64,000 nt of DNA, from contig NC_092859.1 of NCBI RefSeq assembly GCF_032062135.1, forward strand, positions 87,079,123-87,143,122. Direction: 5' to 3'. The translations under genes and the position numbers were made by a program. Under the pieces are notes generated by a model, which was not told where the DNA came from, ran no database searches, and worked only from the letters and a program-made list of their open reading frames with translations. This stretch comes from Pyxicephalus adspersus. Taxonomy: Eukaryota > Chordata > Amphibia > Anura > Pyxicephalidae. Positions 60,090-64,000 of the stretch are shown piece after piece (positions within the stretch are counted from its first letter, which is position 1; each line of letters opens with the position of its first letter).

Positions 60090-60685
60090 TATTATGAATT
60101 CTGCAGACCACTCTTCTTCTGATGCTTTTCTTTGTAGTTCTCCCCATTGGCTTCCATTTCACCTCAGGATCAAATTCAAGCTCCTGTGCTTTTCCTTCAA
60201 ATCCCTACACAGGTATTGTCCCACTTACATTTCTGACCTGGTAAAAAAAATACTCCCCCTGCCGGTCTCTCCGCTCCTCCAATGATCTACTAATGACTTC
60301 CTCACTCATAACCTCATCACACGCACGGTTACAAGACTTCTCTAGAGCTGCCCCAACTCTCTGGAATGGTCTTTCTCGTCCTATTCGGCTTGCTCCTACT
60401 TTACACTCATTCAGATTCAGATCCCTCAAAACCCATTTTTTCAAACTTGCCTACCCGTCTTCTTCTGTCTTTTGAAACCATCACTACTTCCCACCACTAC
60501 ATATCTCTCCTCCTATTGTGTGTAAATTCCCCCACCCCCTAGATTGTAAACTCTTCGGGGCAAGGTCCTCTCCTCCTGTGTCACTGTCTGTATCTGTCTG
60601 TGATTTGCATCCCATATTTAATTTACAGCGCTGCAGATTATAATGGCGCTAAATAAATCCTGTATAATAATAATAATCTGTAGGT
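60090..60685 (+). mobile_element. L2-type LINE 3' end with ORF2 C-terminus
   Basis: Frame 1 reads SPHWLPFHLRIKFKLLCFSF and SLHRYCPTYISDLV; after a frameshift near 60290 frame 2 reads LQDFSRAAPTLWNGLSRPIR and FRFRSLKTHFFKLAY. These are the post-RT conserved blocks of L2/CR1 ORF2. The 3' UTR (60541 on) ends GGCGCTAAATAAATCCTG plus AAT repeats. Confidence 0.85.
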
Positions 60686-61268
60686 CCATCACTGGTAAAT
60701 TTTACATGCAGCACTTTTGCTTTACATTATTTTTTATTCACTTGCAACATGCCTCTGAATCTGCCAGCAAGTTTGAATACTTGAGTAATTTCTGTACCAT
60801 AGACCCATACCTTTTTGCATGTCATAGGCCTTTCCTCTTATGAAAGGGTCCAAATGTTATATATCACATCCAAGATGGGGGCAGCTGGTAGCAGTCTTAA
60901 TCTTTTGTATGTCTACAGAAGGAGGGCATTTATAGGAAAATAACAAACCTAAAGTGCATTAAATGCACCCATCATCTAATGAAAATACTGTGAGCTGGCA
61001 ACACATATCTTACCATATGTATTTTAAACTAATTTTTTACCACAGGGGCGCAGTCCTATAGCTAGCATACTCTATGCCTGATAGAATGCCACTTTTGATA
61101 AAATTTGGGTCACTGTGCCCATGTTTGGAGGAGAGCAGGTTATTTGACTTCTAAAGGTCTCATTATAGAGCCTTCCCCTGTTTGTTTTCTTTTGCACACA
61201 ACTTTTATTGAACAGTCTCATAGTTAGGAAATGGTCTGATTTAGGACTCATTCTATCCCAGTGCTATA
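60686..61268. other. No recognised feature
   Basis: No exon of a divergent gene and no named repeat seen. Confidence 0.4.
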
Positions 61269-61271
61269 TTA

Positions 61272-61990
61272 GGCTGGATCTACACAGACGTTTTTAAAAA
61301 CGCATATAAACGTTCCTCTTGCGGTTTTACGCACTTTTATTAGCGTTTTAAAGCTTGCCTTTTCTCCGCATTAAAAACGGGTTCTTAACGTTCGCCAACC
61401 AGTCCTTTACTTTTTAGGTGCTTATAAACGCGGGAAAACGCCCCATTGAAATCAATGAAAGCATTTACCTAGTTTTTCCATGTTTTTGGGAGTTTTCCAG
61501 CATTTTTTAAACATTGCAAGGAACGTTAAGGATAACGCTCATAAACGCGCGTCAAGGAAACATCATGGTGTAGATTAGCCCATTGGAACGCATGGGAATT
61601 TTAAACATGGGCTTTTAAAGCACCAGGTTAATCGCTGGGGAAAAAGTCTGTGTAGACTAAAGCCGCATACACATGTGCAATTCTTGTCGTTGGAAAGGAT
61701 CTTTCACGATCCTTTCCAACGATAAGAACCGCAAGATGCATGAACGAGTGCTGTACATACAGCAACGTTCTGCTCTATGGAGAGGGGAGGGGGAGAACGA
61801 CAGAGCGGCACCCTGCTGCGTGCTCTCCCCCTTCCCTTGCATTAGGATCGTTCATCGTCCGTGGATCCGCCAGGACGGATCCACGGACGATGAACGACCT
61901 GGGCTGTACACACGCCAGATTCTCGCCCGATATCTGGCCGATGCTGATTATCGGGCGAGAAAAATTTGACACGTGTACGCAGCTTTAGCC
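61272..61990. mobile_element. TTA-target MITE family A, copy 3, interrupted near its right end
   Basis: Left end GGCTGGATCTACACAGACG after TTA (61269-61271). The right end GTGTAGAC...GCC is split by a family B MITE; its last GCC (61988-61990) is followed by TTA (61991-61993). Confidence 0.8.
61661..61984. mobile_element. TTA-target MITE family B, copy 2, nested in family A
   Basis: Ends AGCCGCATACACATGTG and its inverted form in ACACGTGTACGCAGCT; flanked by TAA (61658-61660) and TTA (61985-61987). It contains the hairpins GAAAGGATC/GATCCTTTC and CGTCCGTGGATCC/GGATCCACGGACG. Confidence 0.8.
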
Positions 61991-62327
61991 TTAGAGCTGC
62001 TGAGTAAGGTATTTATTGTAACTTGCTGTAACATTGTAATAAATCTGTCACATGATCCCTCCTCACTGCTCCTATTTAGAACTGCTTTGCTGTCTCAGCA
62101 TTGCTAAATGTCCTGCAAACTGTATAAGCAATAGACAAGCCCTTGTCAGACTCATAGTTACAGTATGTGTACCAGAAAGAAATAATACACAGATAATAAT
62201 CTGACATTTTTTCATAAAACCTCTATGCATTGCGCTTTTAAAATACCAATTGATATTTTTTAGAGGAAGACTCTAGCAGTGGATGTACATGTGGTTACAA
62301 CAGAAGTGACCATAGATAGGTGACTTA

Positions 62328-62751
62328 AGGTGCGTACACACTTCCAATTTTTATCGTTCCAATCGAACGACGAACGATCGATTGGGCAAAAAATCGTTCG
62401 TAAAAAAGTAACCAACGACGCCGACGAACGAGGAAAATTGTTGGAAACGAACGACCGGACCGGCGGATCGGATTGGGCGACGATCGTTGAACATCGTTCG
62501 TGTGTATGGTCGTTCGTTGATCGTCCATGTTCAGAGCATGCGTGATGAACGAACGTCCGTTCACTTTCCTGTCGTGCACATAGTTCCTCTATCGCTTAAA
62601 CGATCGTATCTATTGTGTGTACAATATCTACGAACGATCGTGTCGTTACCTCTATGTGCAGGATCGGTGCTATACGATCGTTCGTATATATCGTGCAGGA
62701 ACGTTCGTCGTTCGTTTTCCGACGATAATAATTGGAAGTGTGTACGTAGCT
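62328..62751. mobile_element. TTA-target MITE family C, well preserved
   Basis: Ends AGGTGCGTACACACTTCCAA and, inverted, AGCTACGTACACACTTCCAA; exact TTA duplications (62325-62327, 62752-62754). The interior is extremely rich in ACGA/TCGT and CGATCG. Long open frames across it, on both strands, are by-products of that composition. Confidence 0.85.
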
Positions 62752-62754
62752 TTA

Positions 62755-63630
62755 GAAGCCAGAGGAGCGTCAGAAAGGAACAAAAAGGCACAATTTGATC
62801 TGTTATCCCTGCAGCAGCAGGCAAGCATTTATTTTATTTATTGATTTATAGTACAACTTTTATACATCTTAGGTGACACTGTACAAATTAATATTTAACA
62901 AACTATTTGCAGCAGTGGTTAAAACACAGATATATAGCACACATTTTACTTGGTCAACATTGATAAGATAGTAATTACAGAATTACCAAGGTACAATAGG
63001 AATAAAGGCCACATCTATGGAAGCTAATGGGTAGACATAAGTAATAAGGGAGTGGGGCAGGAGTTTGGTAAATTTTATATGAAATGGAAACATATGCTTT
63101 ACATAGCTGGAAGAAATAAGGCTAATATAAGGATTATAATAATAATCCTGTTTCACAACTCTTTAACTTCTAAAAATTAAAAAAACAAAAACAAAAAAAC
63201 ACTCTGCTAAAGCTGTGGTCATGGCTCATTTTCCTTTTATTTCAGCAGGGTCTGTCTTTGGGTTTCCATGTCACTGCTTGTTTTACACCTTTTATCGACT
63301 GTTTACAGGCAGGGTGCTTTATGAATTGAGAAGAGGATGCAGCAGTTGATGGTTGATTTAGGTGAATAACGAAAGATTGCACCATGTGGGGTAGGTTAGG
63401 GAGGAGTTAGTGGGGGTGGGAAAAGTTTTGCTAATAGGTTTTAAAGTGACTTAACATAAAAAATAATAAACTTAACTTAAAAAAATGTAGAAATGTTACA
63501 AGCAGGTTGACTCCTTGGGCTCTATTTATAAATGATCCCCTATCAATTTATGATGTCATATTTGCTGACAGATGGTTGTATCTCTCTAGGCATATCTTTT
63601 CAGTTCCTAAAAAAAATAATGACTTATACC
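62755..63630. other. No recognised feature
   Basis: AT-rich DNA with no gene or named repeat seen. Confidence 0.4.
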
Positions 63631-63631
63631 A

Positions 63632-63725
63632 GGGGTGTCAAACTCAAATACACAGAGGGCTGAAATTAAAAACTCAGACTAAGTCGGGGGACAAACTTGA
63701 AATTTATTTAAAAAATAGGAAGTAA
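63632..63725. repeat. hAT-type GTGTCAAACTC element, partial copy
   Basis: Starts CAGGGGTGTCAAACTCAAAT and shares AAGTCGGGGG(G/A)CAAACTTG with the copy at 20106. The other end is not seen in the window. Confidence 0.7.
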
Positions 63726-64000
63726 TTCCTTCAAATTAAATATAAAACATTTTTATATGGAAACAGAGGTATTGCTTAACATGCAATCTGGAACAAGAAA
63801 ATACTTGGCAATGCAATGTAAGCACTAATTAGCCCCTAGCTACAGTTCTTGAATAGATTGACACCAAATAATGAAATGAATGTTACACATGTATAAATTA
63901 TGTGCTCATATCTGATATCTTTAAAACTCTTGTTAGAAAAGAAAAAGAAAGTTATTTACAAAAGAGAAAAGAAAAGAGTGACATCTCTTTTTGATGGTTT

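Noticed and set aside
62325..62844. Several 70-100 codon frames on both strands
   Set aside because: They lie in the ACGA-rich MITE, where the repeated motif avoids stop codons in several frames; no domain.

Overview
This window looks like vertebrate nuclear DNA, most likely from a frog. Genes are split into short exons with GT-AG introns, and the interspersed DNA is rich in DNA transposons, MITEs and LINE tails of the kind seen in amphibian genomes (for example an L2-type 3' end reading 'GGCGCTATATAAATCCTG' followed by AAT repeats). The species cannot be read from the sequence.

Two protein-coding genes are supported. (1) On the + strand, positions 873-12183 hold the last four coding exons of LGR5, the R-spondin receptor: the end of the leucine-rich repeats, the cysteine-rich hinge and the whole seven-helix domain with its C-tail. 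The 5' exons lie outside the window. (2) On the - strand, positions 59539 down to 26268 hold a complete ZFC3H1 gene. I could place 35 coding exons whose phases join into one reading frame of 1924 codons plus a stop (the human protein is about 1989 residues). It includes the C3H1 zinc finger and the C-terminal HAT/TPR-like repeats. ZFC3H1 is the scaffold of the PAXT branch of nuclear exosome targeting. The two genes face each other tail to tail across about 14 kb, the same order as in mammals (LGR5-ZFC3H1 on human 12q21).

Layout. 1-872: LGR5 intron. 873-12183: LGR5 exons; a 9.3 kb intron is packed with Tc1-like relics, inverted L2 tails, a hAT-like MITE and an L1 fragment. 12184-26267: intergenic, with hAT MITEs, palindromic MITEs, an L2 tail, an (AT)n array and an L1 fragment. 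26268-59539: ZFC3H1; introns carry a 1.3 kb fold-back element, a broken piggyBac transposase gene, an L2 endonuclease fragment and many MITEs. 59540-59750: CpG-rich TATA-less promoter with TCTCGCGAGA, TGACGTCA and CACGTG sites. 59750-64000: no gene seen, but an L2 3' end, a nested pair of TTA-flanked MITEs, a very clean third one, and a hAT end.

The two genes are not known to act in one pathway; they are neighbours by conserved synteny. I found no new gene system. The most informative signals are the nested and target-site-resolved transposon insertions, the GC-AG intron in ZFC3H1, the promoter motif cluster, and the lack of a readable divergent gene (THAP2 in mammals) beside that promoter. 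Splice junctions come from reading frame and consensus and should be good to a few bases, except the exon 1 donor.
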